Part shown: positions 41,001-56,000 of the stretch, in pieces
How positions within the stretch are numbered: the first letter of the stretch is position 1
Layout: each line of letters begins with the position of its first letter
Assembly (NCBI RefSeq): GCF_964204645.1
Contig: NC_134028.1
Coordinates: forward strand, 21,550,153 to 21,614,152
DNA: 64,000 nucleotides
Source of the DNA: Tubulanus polymorphus
Taxonomy: Eukaryota > Nemertea > Palaeonemertea > Tubulaniformes > Tubulanidae
Direction of reading: 5' to 3'
Position numbers and translations under genes: made by a program
The notes under the pieces: model-generated
What the model saw: the letters and a program-made list of their open reading frames with translations, nothing else
The model's database searches: none
What the model was told of the DNA's origin: nothing

Positions 41001-44000
41001 TGGCAGGGATCCAGTTCTGTATATACAGTTGTGGGCTAAGATTCAGAATTCAATCTGAACCTAAACAACTCTAATGTCAAGTTTGACTATACTAAATACC
41101 GGTACAGTATTTTTTTCTCGTAGTGAGAATTGTGCTCAGATCTGAAAAATGAAAGAGGCTTACTTCTAAATTCAGGAGGTGGAAGGGGTATCGGTATCGG
41201 TTCCGTTTGTGTCTTCTCCGGTTCATCTTCATCTTTATTCAAACTCGACATTTTCCATTGTAGCAACATCGCGCGTTGTTTCATATCTATTTTCACGCCT
41301 GTGTCGATTTTCTCGGGCGGTTTCTCGCCTCCGTCGAGCTGGAATACAAACATCTCCGTTACGAACTTCCATATCTTAGTCAAAGGTTCTTTTATTGACT
41401 GAATCAGGAAAAGGAAACCTTCTACTGATAATCCCTAAATGGTGCTCAGTGTATGGAGATCTATCCTATGACAGTGGTAGCAATTGTCAAATATCAAGAC
41501 TTTATGTTAAAACCTGTCAATACTTTCCTCAAAAAACCTGTTTCCATCAACAAATGAGAACTGATGCGTAAAAATCAACGGAAAAAAAAACCAGTTTGAT
41601 ATTCTATTCTATTCTATGTTTAAGATCCCTTCCTAACGTATATCCATAATAATTTCAATGTCAATAAATTCTGATGTTATACCGGGAATGGGCTCAAAAC
41701 ATATGCGAATAGAGTATGGATGGATTTACATTTTTACCTTGTCGGTTTTTGGATCTTTGCCGAGTTTAGCGAGAGCGGACGCAATACCGATCTCGGCTGC
41801 CTTTTTGATATTCTCACGACTCGCGCTTTGAGTACGAATAAGTTCCATTGTTTCCTGTTCCACTTGATCGCGATGTGCCACGGCGCCGGCGCCGGTTATC
41901 TCGTGCGTTTTCACGGGTTTCTCCTCGATGAACAGTTTTCCGACGTGTACTTTGTGTCGGTGATCGCGGTTCGGTTTCGGTGGCCAGCAGACGTGACCGA
42001 CGCGAATCGTCGTCGCGCGTCCCGGCAGTTTCTCTACCTCGACTCGCTCGTCGTCCGTCGGAGGAGGGGACGGCGTCGCCATCGATTTTTGTCGGTCGAT
42101 CTTGACACTTGAACCGAGCATCAACATCGCTCCGTCCTGGTCGGAGCTTTCAGAATCCGATATATGGCCGTTTGAAACCGGTGGTGGGGGTGGAGGGGGA
42201 GGTGGAGCAGTCCGTTTAACCGGTAACCCGGGCTTCATCGGAGATCCCAGACCCGGCGAACTGGTTTTAACTGGTGACCCCAGTTTTGTTGGAGATCGAG
42301 GACCCGGTGAACTGGTTTTAACCGGTGAGCCAGGTTTTGTTTTCGTCGGTGAACGTCTCACTTTCGGCGATGTAACGGGACTGGTTATCGGCGAGCCTTC
42401 GACGCCCGGTATAGTCTGCACGTCTTCGGAGAATTTAACCATCGATATTTTCCTCTGCGGCGACGTCACACGCTCCGGAGGGGACTGTGACTCGTAATGC
42501 TCCTTGAGATTACGCACGGCTGCACGGTTGCCGTGGCCCGGACCTTGCGGGATGACTATCGGCGACGGAGCGCTAACGCCTTTACGCCGTTCCGATAAAG
42601 ATGGCTGATTGAGATGATTCGACGACGTTGAAGGCGTCGGTTGGCTGCCGGTCGGTGTCGCAATCTGCTGCAGTTGTTGTTTCAATATTTCACCTTGGAG
42701 CGAGTATTGAAGTAGTTGATTCTGTAAAGCCTGTTGTTGGACAGCCGCATGCAGAACTTGCTGTTGCTGCTCCTAAAACATAAATAAATCAATCGACATC
42801 GAATCCAGTAAATAATCTCAAACTGATAGTTTAGGGGGTACCCGGGTTACGGTAGTTAGTTAACTAGCTTCATACAATTCATGCTCTGTTCGGAGCAAAT
42901 GTTACCTAGAACTATTGAGCCAGAATGCGAACCCCACATTTCTACACAGTCACGAATCAGACAGAAGTAACTACTACTAGTCATGTTTGGAAAATGCTTC
43001 AGTTTCTAGACTTCTTATACGGTAAAACCCCGAACACAGCCTTTCTACTTGGATGACTGATTATATATGACTGTGACCGCCTATCAAGCAGATCCACCCA
43101 TGAAAACTAGTGAAATTATATTCAAATTTCTTTCGGAAGACCTACCATTTGAGCCATAGTTGCATTTTGACTAGCGATTTGATGTGCAGCTTGGTTCAGG
43201 TTGGCTTGTTGGGTTGCTATCTGCTGAGCTTGCATATGCAAATACGGATTACCTAAGTTCGGATTCACAGTCGCCAAACCAGGAGTTACTGAACCTAAAC
43301 CGGGATTAACGAGCGGAACTGGAATGAAAGTTTTGAAATCCTTTAAGATATATTCTGATTTCAGAATATTTCATAATGAATTTTTCTTTATATCGTGAGC
43401 AATTTATCTCTAAAATGTGAACTCTTGTTGGACCTACCGGTTCCAAATCCGGCGCTGATGGGCGGATTCATTAATTGGTTACCCATGGCGACATTGTTCA
43501 TGCCCAAATTCATTACTCCAGTTCCTGCTTGAGGCATGTACGCAGTCTATAGAAAGACAGTCAGTAAATTAATTAAACAAGAATTATATATAAATCTACA
43601 TGGGCTCCAGTACAAGTGAGACTATCACTGGCAGTGATTGTCTGCCCCTCTGTCTTTACCCCTCCTCTCTTCCCTCTTTTAACCCCCTCATTCTTCACTC
43701 TCCAGTTTGCACTCTACCCCCATATTCTCCACTCCTCTCTCCACCCCTCATTCTCCACTCTCCCCTCTCTTTACTGATGATGAAATTCACCCAGTTTATG
43801 AGAAATACAGATTAAACGTCATATTTTATATACATTTACATGAGACAGACCAGGATAATATCTGGATCCAGATAAGCGAGTTTTACAGAATGTTCAACTC
43901 CTTTGTGAAATTTGGTACCGATCGCAATTCAAGATGATCTCACCTGGTTCAGTCCCGGTACTCCCTCACCTCCTCCGCGCATTACTCGTACCATCCTCGG

Positions 44001-47000
44001 CCCGTCCGTCAAATCATCCAAACTCTCGTCGATATCCTGATCGAAATCGAACAATTCATCGACCATTCGACTGATCTCGGACGGCGCCGGTTGACTGGTC
44101 GACTGAGCGTCGTATTGTTCACTTCCTGTCGACGTAGTTCGCTCGCGTTCTTGACTCGCTGTTTTATGTAATATCTTATCCCGAGCCGTCTGGCCGCCGG
44201 GTTTCACGTTCGTCGTTTGCGGCGATTTTATGAAATGTCCGCCGGTCACGTGACCGTTCGGCACGTCGTAGTCGACGGCGACGCAGTTAGCGACGTGATT
44301 GTTGACGACGATCCCATTGGCATAGTAACGATCGTTCAGTTTCGAGCGGGCCAAATCGGAATTGACCTCAGCGATGTTTCGATATCGCTGATTCAACTGC
44401 GACGAGTTCGATAGTCCCAAATTGTCGTTTTGTCGTTGCGGCGGACTACCACTTGGCGGCAGCACCGGCGGTACAGGCGCGCTACGTTTGATATATCTCG
44501 AATTGAGGCGGCTCTGGCGAGCGAGTCCGCTTTCCTCGCCGATCGTCGCTGGGCGCTGATTTAATTTGCTCTCCTGCGAAAACACGAGCGATTCGTTCGG
44601 CGAAACCGGCGGCGATCTTGTCGGCGACGGCGAACTCGACGACCGGCGTCGCCGCCGAGCAGATGTGATTACCGGCGATTGCGGAGTATCCGACGGCAGC
44701 AGCACGATCGTGTTTGAATCCAATTTAAAAATCCGTGGAAGATCAGGATTGTGAGGTCTGAAAATGCAAACCGGTTATATATATTCTACACATATTTATG
44801 AATAAATAGATTGTAAATAACAATATCCAGTAGCTGCTGCAGTTTCTCAAAAGTTAGGTAAAGATAACCGCTGGATAAATACCATGCTAACAATGAACTT
44901 TAAATTGTCGAACCATTGATGAAACACTATTCCGTGTTGCGACAATATATACAGAATAACACTGATAAAACGAGAAAGATGAAGTCCGAAAGTTTCCTCA
45001 AAGTCGTCTTCAGGAATTAGCTGTAAGTAAACTTTTCGGACTTCAGTTTTCGCGTTTAATTCATGTAGCATTCTCTATATGTCACCATGTCAACTATCCA
45101 CTGGTTAACTCTAAACTTACATTTGAGCGACTGGCCCGGATTAATATCATGCAGTTTTAATCGTCATTATGTCAACTATCCACTGCTTAACTCTAACCAT
45201 CTGGAACCATCGGCCCGAGAAAAATATGTATCACATAGTTTTAATTGTCGCTATGTTGACTATCCATTGGTTAACTCTAACCAACCATTGAGCAGCTGGC
45301 CCCAGAAAAATATGTATCATGTAGTTTTAATAGTCACTATATCAACTATCCACTGGTTAACTCTAAGAAACTTTGAGCAACTGCCGCCCCTGACTTAGTA
45401 TAAATTCCAATTACAACGATCTGAATTAAGCGAGTTTGACTGTCGGTTTCACTTACGTATTGGCGTATGTTTTTATCCGGCTCGCTTTGCGATCTCTCGA
45501 TTTTGACGGCGACACGAGGAAGTACGCCTGATTACACGGAAAATGAGGCGGTATTTCCATTTCGCTGATCAGATCGAGGATATAGTTGTAGCCGGCGAGT
45601 TCGTAGACGTCGTCGTCGTCCAACAGCTGAACGCTCCAACCGTGATTACTCTCCATCAGATTACGCGATTTCAACACGCGCGACGCAAATTCTTCGCCTG
45701 TCATCCATGAATTAACCGCTCCAACACCAGTCGTACCTGATGCATAAATAAACGGTTACAGCGCTGGTAATTTTTCAAAAAAAATCTGTACATGTTACCG
45801 CAGCATGGCCACTTTATTTGACTAGCTTTTCCCCTGACATGCACGTTGTTTTCCCTGACCCGTGCGTAGTTTTCCCTGACTCGATCTGCTAAGAATCCAA
45901 TCAATTAACATAGTTGAATATGTAAAACATAGACGGAAACTGTTTGATTTTATGCGCAATCTGGCAGTCTCAACAAATTTCCCCGACTTATCCCCGATTT
46001 TTAGCTTTTTTTAAAACAAAATTCCCCATTCCCTGATTCCCAGGTGAGGGGGCTACCCTGTCCTTGCAGTAAGAAGAAACGAATGGCAGATCGAGTTGAT
46101 TAAGTCGGTCTGCCAATCGGTGCTCAGTCAGTTGAAGGATTGAAAAGTTGGACCCAGTCCCGCAGTACTAAGTTATAGTCGACTCTTAAGTAGAGGTTCA
46201 TTTATAATGAGCTGACCGAGTCTCACATCTGCCTAAGTCGATCTAGCAGATTTATAAAGCTTACCGTCGGTGAATTTGACCTCGAGTGCCATGTGAGCGC
46301 GTTTTCGGTTGGCTTTCCACTCCAACATACACGGTGGATACGTACGAGAGAAAACAGCGTCGTTTTTCATCATTTGTAACATTTTGTGTTGACAAACCGA
46401 TTTGAATCCGTTATACGCGTAATCGGATACATACCTAAACAACAGAAAGAACAGTTATTCTTCATCAACAGAAAGAACAGTCATTCTTCATCAACAGAAA
46501 GAACAGTCATTCTTCATCAACAGAAAGAACAGTCATTCTTCATCAACAGAAAGAATAGCCATTCTTCATCAACATGAAGAATAGACATTCTTCATCAACA
46601 GACAGAATAGCCATTCTTCATCAACAGAAAGAACAGTCATTCCTCATCAATCAGTTCCGTATTTAATTAGGTTTTTGGTCTTTTCCTATTTCGTCCATTC
46701 CCTTTCGTTTCACCCCTCTAATCACCCATTTGACATGGCCATTTCAATTTCCTATTACCTTCATGTCTTTCCCTTCCCATTTAACCCCTTGCTACTTCGC
46801 CCCTTTTGCATTCTATATTCTTAACATATGGAGGTTGGTTCAAAAATTTGAAATATAAAGTGGGAATGAAATGGGAAATTTTACTTCAAGTTTGCATACG
46901 TATCTGTATAACCTTGGGGAACATTTCAAGGTGAATCAATCTTTTCCAGTTTTTTCAATTGCTTGGTTTACGGGATAGATAGACCTATCAAAATATCATT

Positions 47001-50000
47001 TCAGAGGAGGAAATGAAAATTTTAAAAAAATCCCTTAGTGAGATAAAATCACTTTTTAAAGGAAGACTGAACTGTCAATAGGGCAGTATACATGTATACA
47101 TAGTCCAAAAAAATGATTCTTGGAAAGTTCGAGTTCTGCACATTGCGATCAAAGAAGAACCTTGTGTTTTTCAAATTTTTTCATCACTCAAGCCAGGATT
47201 CTCATTTGGTTTTTTGCTTATTTTTTCACTGAATTTGTTTTTTTGAATCTGTTTTTTAACCTTGTCACACGATCTATGACATGAGTATATATAGCACTGG
47301 TCCATGATTTCAAGGCCCTCGAATCAAGCAGTATACAAATACCGGTATATTGATATTCAAGGTTGAATGCTTACTTCAGTAGATATTTGTACAAACGAGG
47401 CGTAGGCGGAAATGTACTGAGACAATTCGCCATCAGCAACCAACCGCGTTCGTTGTTAGCCTCGTTGTTGTTTTGCCATGTTTGATTGATAAGTTGAGAG
47501 TAGATCTCGTCTCTCAGTCGACCGTTCTCCAACACCTGCAATTATCAATGCACTCAAAATCATCTGCTCTTTTTTCTTCAAAAATTTTTCAACTCAAAAA
47601 GTTAGATAAAGAAGAGATATCGAATCATCTAGTTACAAAAATTTGAATTTGGAAGATAAATTTTGGGAAAATGGGTCAATGCTGATTTTTAAGTAAGATT
47701 TTTGCTTGATCAAACTCGTATTTTCTTTTTCTTTCTGAGGGTATTTGGCTTTATGTTACTAAATACCATGTGTGTGTGTATGTGTATGTTTATGTGCATG
47801 TGTATGTATATTGTGGTATTATGTTAGTTGTATCAGTTGTTAAAACTTTTTTTTGCAAAATAATCAAAAAAAAATCTTCAATCACAAATTCTTTTTGGCG
47901 ATTGATGTATGGACCATATAGCGAGATACGGAAAACACGATCTGGGCCCGCGTCTGGACAGGGCTCTGGACCCGGCCGGTGCTGATGAAAACCAGGAGGC
48001 CGTTTCACAAAGCGTAATCAAACCTTGATTAACTCCACAAAAAGTTTCACAAAATGTAATTACAGTTTGTGAAACTGGGAGGTGTATGAGCTATCAAACT
48101 TATACGTACCATTTGAACGATATAATCGCCCAATAAAGTCTCTCGCCAACCAACTAAATTAGCATCATTCATAAATCGTAATATCTGAAAAGTTTAAAAA
48201 TCGTTTGAAATATAATATCTTTGAGTAGTTCAGAATTCTTTGAAGATGTAATTGGTTTAGTTTTCGTACCAGTTTGAATAAAGCTACAGCATCAATGGCG
48301 TCATCAGCATCAGTCACTGTGAATGGTTGATCAATAGGTTCAGTTCTCATACCCCAATCACCTGGAGCCTATGACAATACAACAACTAAATGCTTTAAGC
48401 CACCCTACATCTGCTGAGACAAGAAGCTGCTTTTGTTGGAGTTTGCCGCTTCGGGTCAGATCGCTGAACTCTGGAATTTTTACTTTTTTTTCACATCCAT
48501 ACAATTTCGATTTTTTGTATATCTCTTCGTCACAAAACACCTGGGCCTTATTTCAGAGACTGAATATCAAAGTTATTCCTAGAGGGATAACTCCTTAATC
48601 TGGGTAACAACCACCGTAGTAACGATGAGAAACCATGGTTATAACTGACGAATTTCAAAATAATCCCAGGAACAATTTTTCTTCCACATCTATGAAACCC
48701 AGCCAAGGATTTTCACATTTTTTTCACGCCAAGATACAAAAACATAAGCCATTACTGGTCATAATCTGAACGGATTGAAATAAAATTTCATAAACTTTAA
48801 ATAACGCAGCATAAATTCTAAACTCCACAGTATATGGGATAAAAAGGGATCAAAACAATTGAATTTTTCAATTGAATTATTCACACATTTTCATGATTTT
48901 CAAAATCGTTTGCTAGTATTTCACAATTTTCCCATCGACGGCACCCTTCTGACCCATGCTTCAATTCAACCCATCCTTTTGATCCAATGGATCCCTGCTT
49001 GCTAATCAGGTTGAAGGTACCCGATTACTTACCTTGAGGAATACATTGCGTAGTTTAGCGACAGTGTGAGCATTGATGTCATAAGGTAACGAGTACTCAT
49101 TGCTCTCCGTCTGTGTGATGTTGCCCACTACTGTTACGATGTTACGATCGCTGTGCAATGGCTGCCATTCTGCAAGAATAAACGTCACAAATATCAACAC
49201 TAAAATCAGGTAAATATCATTTCATTCATTCATTTACCCGATGAAGCTCTGTATGTATTTTCAATAAAATAGAAGTAAACCTACAAAGAACTATCTGTCT
49301 TTCCCGTTTACAGACTTGATACCTGGTTAACACATCTCATTAATAGCAGATAGATTCTATTGATTCAATATGTTTCTTAACTGAGCTTTTTAGTCTTATA
49401 GCAATAGTTCAAAATAGTACAATTTCAGTTGTATGTCTAGATCAAGTTTTTCAGATGAGCCAGCTTCAGCCATTCACAAGCTACGGCTAGGATTGACGGT
49501 TGGGGCTATTTGCATATATCAGGTGACCAGCTCTAGCCAATCATGGCATTTGGTGATTTTCAGAGGCGTCTGATTCAAAACAAATGTCTTCGGCAAATAT
49601 TTGTATGCAAATATGTGTATTTTTGTACTTGTACATCCTAATGTTAACAATAACTAGATTCAACACACACAATAAAACACACTGAAACTTAAGTATTGTT
49701 ATGGCTCATGCTTCAGTCCGGGCACTAAGTCAGATTATCATCAACAAGTCAGCAAAATATCAGAGAGATCTGTCGCAAATTATGTGACTAATACATATTG
49801 CAATATCGAATCTGCATTATGATATACTATATACTTGTTACTTGAGAACTTCGAGATTTGAAATGGTTCTGCGATGTACATAAGTAACATACCTGTATGG
49901 AAAAAAAACATTTTCCCTCCATTTACTCATAATAGTCGACACACAGTCACAGCTACTGATGAAATGGCTATGAAAATCTGTTTCATATCATGAAACTACT

Positions 50001-53000
50001 TTTCAACAGGACCGTTTGAATGAAGCGTACCGGTAATCAATAATTCAATAAATCAATACGCTCGTTTATATGATGGATACGGTTGATTGATTGACTAGTT
50101 GTTGTATGCAGAGTAAAAAGAGACTTACGATCTTGTTGACCGAATAAAACCGCCAACCTCGGCGGAACTTCTAGATGGGCAACGTTCACCATAGCTCGAG
50201 CTGCTCTTTCCTGAAAATAACAGAAAACACAAATACGCATGTAAATATCTAATTACCCAAAGTTTGTTCTACATGAGCCAATTTCACCCATAAGTTTTTG
50301 ACTAAGAATTTAATAATGGTCGTTAGCAACTTCGTCATTCTCAATTGCTCAGAAGTTTTCATTGAAACTTTCCAAAACCCGGTTCCACATCCGACTCTAG
50401 GGTTGCCACAAACTGTGGATCCGAGTAGTTTTTATTATAGAGATTTTGGTTCTGGAAAATGTAACATTAATTTTGACACATTGTAAAGTAATTCGTATAG
50501 ACAAAGAGTTACCAGTTGTGCAAACTTCTAGGCTCCATTGAAATAGAACCACCATTAGAATCAGACCCACATAGAATATAGAAATTTCTTATGATTTTAT
50601 TTGGAAAAATATAAGTACGATAACCACACTCAAACGTGGTGAACAAATAATAAGATCGTTTCCATCTCACCCTAGAGATCATCGTCAGGGTGATGAAGGG
50701 TGAGATCATAACGTCGTGTTCTTATATTTTAGATTGTTTCAATAAATGAATTCTCTATTATAGAATTCTTTTAATTTGTAAATAGTGGGTTTTTATCTTA
50801 TTTGGAAATATCTTATATTGTGTTCAACAATCATCATTATCTTTTAACCATTCTTCCAACTCATGAATGATGCTAGTCACTTGTGTGCTTTCAAATAAAA
50901 AATGTCCATATTCTAATTGTAGGGCTTCATACATATCAACGCAGAATATACAGTAAACTGAAATTCGTTCAGTTTATGAGAAATCATTTATGAGAATCAT
51001 TTATGAGAAATATGCATTAAACATATTTTTCTTATATAAATGATTATTCTACATCATTGATTTATTGGTGGACAGTATATGATAATGGTAAGCAAACTAA
51101 TGTGAGTTATTACTAAGTGGGTTCAATTGTATAGTTCGTTCCTCATTTCAATTTACATCTAAAGCATCAAAGCGATTAATGTGTATAGGCAGAGAAGAAA
51201 CATATTGCAGAAACTAATGCCGCGATCACAAGAAGAATATTTGGTTCTGGATCAAACAGGGCCGCACCAACCCTGAGTGAAATTTTGCCAGTGCCTAATA
51301 AGAGAACATAAATCACTCACTTGATATAAAATCCTATCAAAACGATGCTATGGAAATTGAGGTGACCCACTTCCAGAAACAGTTAGCATTCACATGGAAT
51401 GATTTGACCAGTGTCCAACCCTTTTGGTTGGGCCAAATTTGGCTAATAGGCACGGACCCACATGGCGTGACCTGTCTGAAAAGTTGGCCCGTTGCTAATC
51501 TGCTCAATTTAGCTCGTGTGATCGTGGCTATTTACGTCACGAATAAAATTCAATCGGCGCCATCATACAGAATGAGAAATAAGCGCGATGTAAGCTGGGT
51601 ATATACAACGTCTCTGGATCGAGAAAATCACCTGCATTTCACGTTGCTCTAACCGAGTAGGAACTCGATTGAACGATCCGTCCTTCGGAGATTTAAATCG
51701 AGGATCCGCAGCCTTAATTAACTAATTAGAAACAATCAAACACGAATTAGTTAAAACACTCTTACAAACGATTACAGTGCAGACATGACTAACCGATTTT
51801 CTCTTATTGAAGTAGTTTTTCACCAAAAACCATAGTAGTTCAATCCCAATTCAGAGAATATTGGCAGAGAGAAAGGACAAGGTACAGAACTTGAAGGAAA
51901 TATAGAAATTTAATTGAAAATGAAGAAATTATTCCGATTTTTAGAGGTCTTTTTCTATATTATTGGGAGTAGTTGAGCTCTTAAAAAGAGCGTAGAAATT
52001 GTTCTCAAATAGTAGTCATAGTTAGTCCGGGGGTGACAGCGAACAAATTCTGTTAGCCAGATGAGTCTGCTTTCACTCGAAATTGACTTCAAACATTCAG
52101 TCATAGTTGAATAGAAAAAACTGCGTAGATTCAATATCGTATTGATACTGTATTTCTATTCTATGGTGCTGATTTCAGACTTTGGTTTATCAATTATTCC
52201 TACATATAGATAGAGTATTGGATTAGTACGTAACGTGCCTTTCAGTAACTAAGTTGATTCAAAATCCGGTTATGTGTCGACCTATCCTCTACTGGTATAG
52301 AACGTACAGGTAGGTAGTCTTACCTTAGCTTCAACTTGCGACTGTTTCAATAGTTTTTCCTCTTCCTTTCTCTGCCGTCTCATTTCATCGCGCATCTAGA
52401 AATTCGGAAATACAGAAACTTGATGTGAATTACCAACCAAACTGATATAGTTAACATCCACAGAAAATACATCATCGATGGTGTGTAGATCATAAGCTTG
52501 CAAAATGTACGTAAAATCATGTATTTTGTGGGAACTCTATCAAACGAAAAGGCCTTAATTACAATAATATTTTGCACTATGTGGCACTACATGTGGTGCC
52601 CAAATCAGATTCAAACTTTTGAAAACACGGTTAAAAAGTCATCATTGTAGAGCCTTCCACAAGACAGCTGCCTTCTAAGTCCCCCTTTGGCATCCCCAAA
52701 TTGGCAACTTGGTTCTATGCACTCTTCCAGAAAATGTGGTTGTGTAAGATCCAATCACTAGTAGCCGATGTGAAATCCCCACAGACATCATATCAATCTC
52801 CCTATGACATCATCAAAATGTCTGCCAGTACTAGTAATTGAATCTTTAAGGCTGGCTTATGTCGACAAGCAACGCGACGCCTACCAACTCCTACCAACGC
52901 AACTGAGAGCAACCGCGATCGCAGCCCAGCTTATGTCGACTGCACTCCGATTCGCAGCAACTGAGGCCGACTAGCGGGATATGAGATCCACCCAGTTGCT

Positions 53001-56000
53001 TCCCTGCTTATGTCGGTTGCGATTACTAGCAACTGCAACGGCTCAAATGGTCACGTGATAAGCATTTTGAGAATAAATTTGAATTATTAGGAAATATATT
53101 TCTATTAGAAAAGCTATTTCTTTAAGACTTTGATCATTCTGATTCTGTTTTGAATACAACGTGCTAGCGACATCTATAAAGATGGCCGCTCACACCATAA
53201 TTCTACCAATTTCGTTTCTAGATCTTCAGTCCAGTCCTCTGCCATGCTGAAGGTTTGGTTTATGTTTTGAACTACTTGAATTTGAAAGTTTATGACTAAT
53301 TACGAATGACGCTAACTAGCGGTGATAATTTGTACTATGTATTAAGGTCTCTCATTGGCTGGAACCCCTGCGCTCAGTTCCGTCGCGTCGCAGATGAGCT
53401 TATGTCGGCTGCGATCGAAAGTAACTGCCCACCTACCGTAGGCCGGAGTAGAACATGGGCAACTAGCCGGATACGGCTTGCGACGAGTCGGTAGGCGTCG
53501 GTAGGCGTCGCGTTGCCGTCGCAAGCCGGTTTATGTCGAACCGTTTGAGGAGCAACTGGCGGCCTCTCGTAGGCCGCTAGTTGTCGCTAATCGGCGATAA
53601 ACCCAGTTGAGTCGGTAGGCGTCGCGTTGCTTGTCGACATAAGCCAGCCTTTAGACACTTCAAAAAAAAAAATGTCTGAGAAGATCCAAAAATGTCACTG
53701 CGGTCATGTTTCATATATGATTGACTAGGTATGACTGGTTTAGATATCGGTCTAAGTTTTACTCACGACAATGAATTTTTTCTGTTGTGATTTCATGCGA
53801 CTCAAAGCCTGCAATAATACGACTCCACACTTCAATTTACGCCACCGTGTTCTGCAAAAAAGTATCATCTATTTACACCAGATTACACAATAATTCAAAC
53901 ATATGTGTTTGTGAGGCTTCCAACCACTTTTCCACCAGGTACACCTACTCTACACAACTTATCATTTCAACAATATTTGCATCAAAAAAAGAAGAATTTT
54001 TTAAATTTGTTATATACTCAGTGCCAGTCAACTCAATAAACCAGTGAACATTATTTACTTCTATTTTTCTATTTCTGCGAAGATTCGCATCTGAGTCCCA
54101 ACAAATTCTACCATAAAAGGCACAGTTTCCCGTGTGCCTATTGTGCACATATGTTGTTAATAGTGATAATTTACCTGGCCTGGTATCCTCGGATGTGCTT
54201 CTGTAGAACTAACACCGACGCCTTTTTACGTAGGAACTCTTTCCGAGCGAATGTTCCCTTGAGAATGCGTTGGATATGTAACGCTGCCGTCTGTTGGACT
54301 CGCATCAGATGAACCTCGATGTAACTACTGAACGATTCTTTCAGGAACACCTTCAAAATACAACATTTACAGTTAAACTACACTACACAAATTCTACAAA
54401 CTACAATAATCATTTAAGCTTTCTTTAAGATGATTAACTCAGGCAACAGCTGAGGTGTATGGACCATTCCAGAAAGCGGAAAAAATAGCTGCCTCTATGA
54501 AATCGACCTATGACATCATAGAATTACGTAGTTGGTTTATCTGGAGATTATAGATCATATTACCGCCTCCATAAAATCCCCCTATGACATCACTAATCCC
54601 TACAGCAATATTCAGTTTTGAGCTTCTAAACCATAAATTCTGGGTAAAGCGTTTTTTATAACCATGGCAATAAATACCTAATCGATTACCCATAATCTGT
54701 TTTGAGCCAAGTCATTTGAAAGACAAACGGTAATAATTACAGTAAGTCTTTAAAGGGCGCCATCATTTCAGTAACAGCCTAATACATGTAGTGCATATGC
54801 ACATCTCTTTGGCTGTCTAGCATAGGCTGGTAACTGAAGCAAACTGGTCTACTGACACTACTACTGTGGCAAGCGAGGATGCTAAGCATATCTCATTGAC
54901 GTACCTTAGATAAACCGATCTGGAAATGTTCGGCATATTTGCCACTGGAGTGAGTGAGTATAATCTCACAATACTGACTCTCCGAAAGTTTCTGCTGCTG
55001 CTGTTTAGGTTTGCGTGGTCCGAGTAATGCATGGAACCTACATAAGACAAGATACGTATTCAGTTCCTTGATAATCAATCAATGGTTTTTAGAGAAAGAC
55101 CGAAAATTTTAATTTAAAAAAAAATAAATCTTAACATAACAATATTCTAACATTTTCGGCTCATGATTGTTGGACTTATATCTAAGCTACATATTCATAT
55201 GCAAAATGATTATATTTTGTGAGTTCAGTTATTCTGGATTACTTAAAATGTCACATTTTTCTATGCTAGCAGATCTTTTGTAATCGAGGGAAATTCAAGG
55301 GAAATACCGATAGTTGTTTCTCAAAACCCCATCAAATTCACCCACTTAAACTGACGCCAACTTTTTCATTTGTTGATCTCGATTTCCCGACACCAAAAAC
55401 GAAATCCGTGACAGAAATTTCTTACCGATCGATGAATTGTTTGAATTTGATACGTATCGGATATCCTTGTTTGCGTATGCGTATCGTTTCCAGCATTCCC
55501 GTGTACCGTAACTGATCCAATACGACCGGCATCTTAAAATTCATCGGCGTCTTCTCATTGTTCGGTTTGATACAGCGTATGAAGTATGGATTACACCTGA
55601 AAAATTGTAAAATCATCTCTAAAGCTAATACCAACAGTAAACACATCGACAGACATCGATTCAAGATTGTTATTTAAGTACGCATTCAATTCCTTTGATA
55701 AACGAGAAATATTATCATATTATTTGGTGGAGCGGTGGTGGCCGAGCAGTTAGAGCGTTCGACTCTGGGAAACCAGGTCGTGAGTTCGAACCCCGTACAT
55801 TGCTGTAGTGTCCTTGGGCAAGACACTTATCCTCAATGCCTCTCTCCACCCAGGAGTAAATGGGTACCTGGCCCGATAGATGACTCCTGAGCGTTAGCAG
55901 CTCGGTGTTACTTCTCCCCAGGGAGAGATGACTGATACATGTTAGAGTATAAAATTGGCCGGGGTAACAATATCGAAAAATGTAAAGCGCTCTGAGCAGC

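Larger units (their letters stand above)
46265..49169 (-). other. Myosin XV first MyTH4 domain
   Basis: Five exons (49169-49033, 48368-48270, 48184-48110, 47535-47375, 46434-46265). The core includes [32 protein letters not shown] and [19 protein letters not shown], the diagnostic MyTH4 helices (RDEIYxQLxxQT, GWxLLxxxxxxFxPS-like). It spans about residues 607-760. A 26-bp minisatellite abuts the 3' splice site of exon 46265-46434. Confidence 0.85.

Noticed and set aside
41720-42497. Two + strand ORFs of 130 and 131 codons
   Set aside because: They are antisense to the low-complexity myosin XV exon 41738-42772. The Gly run mirrors the poly-proline.
46440-46650. CRISPR-like array
   Set aside because: Units are 26 bp head to tail with no unique spacers, in an animal intron. 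It is a minisatellite.
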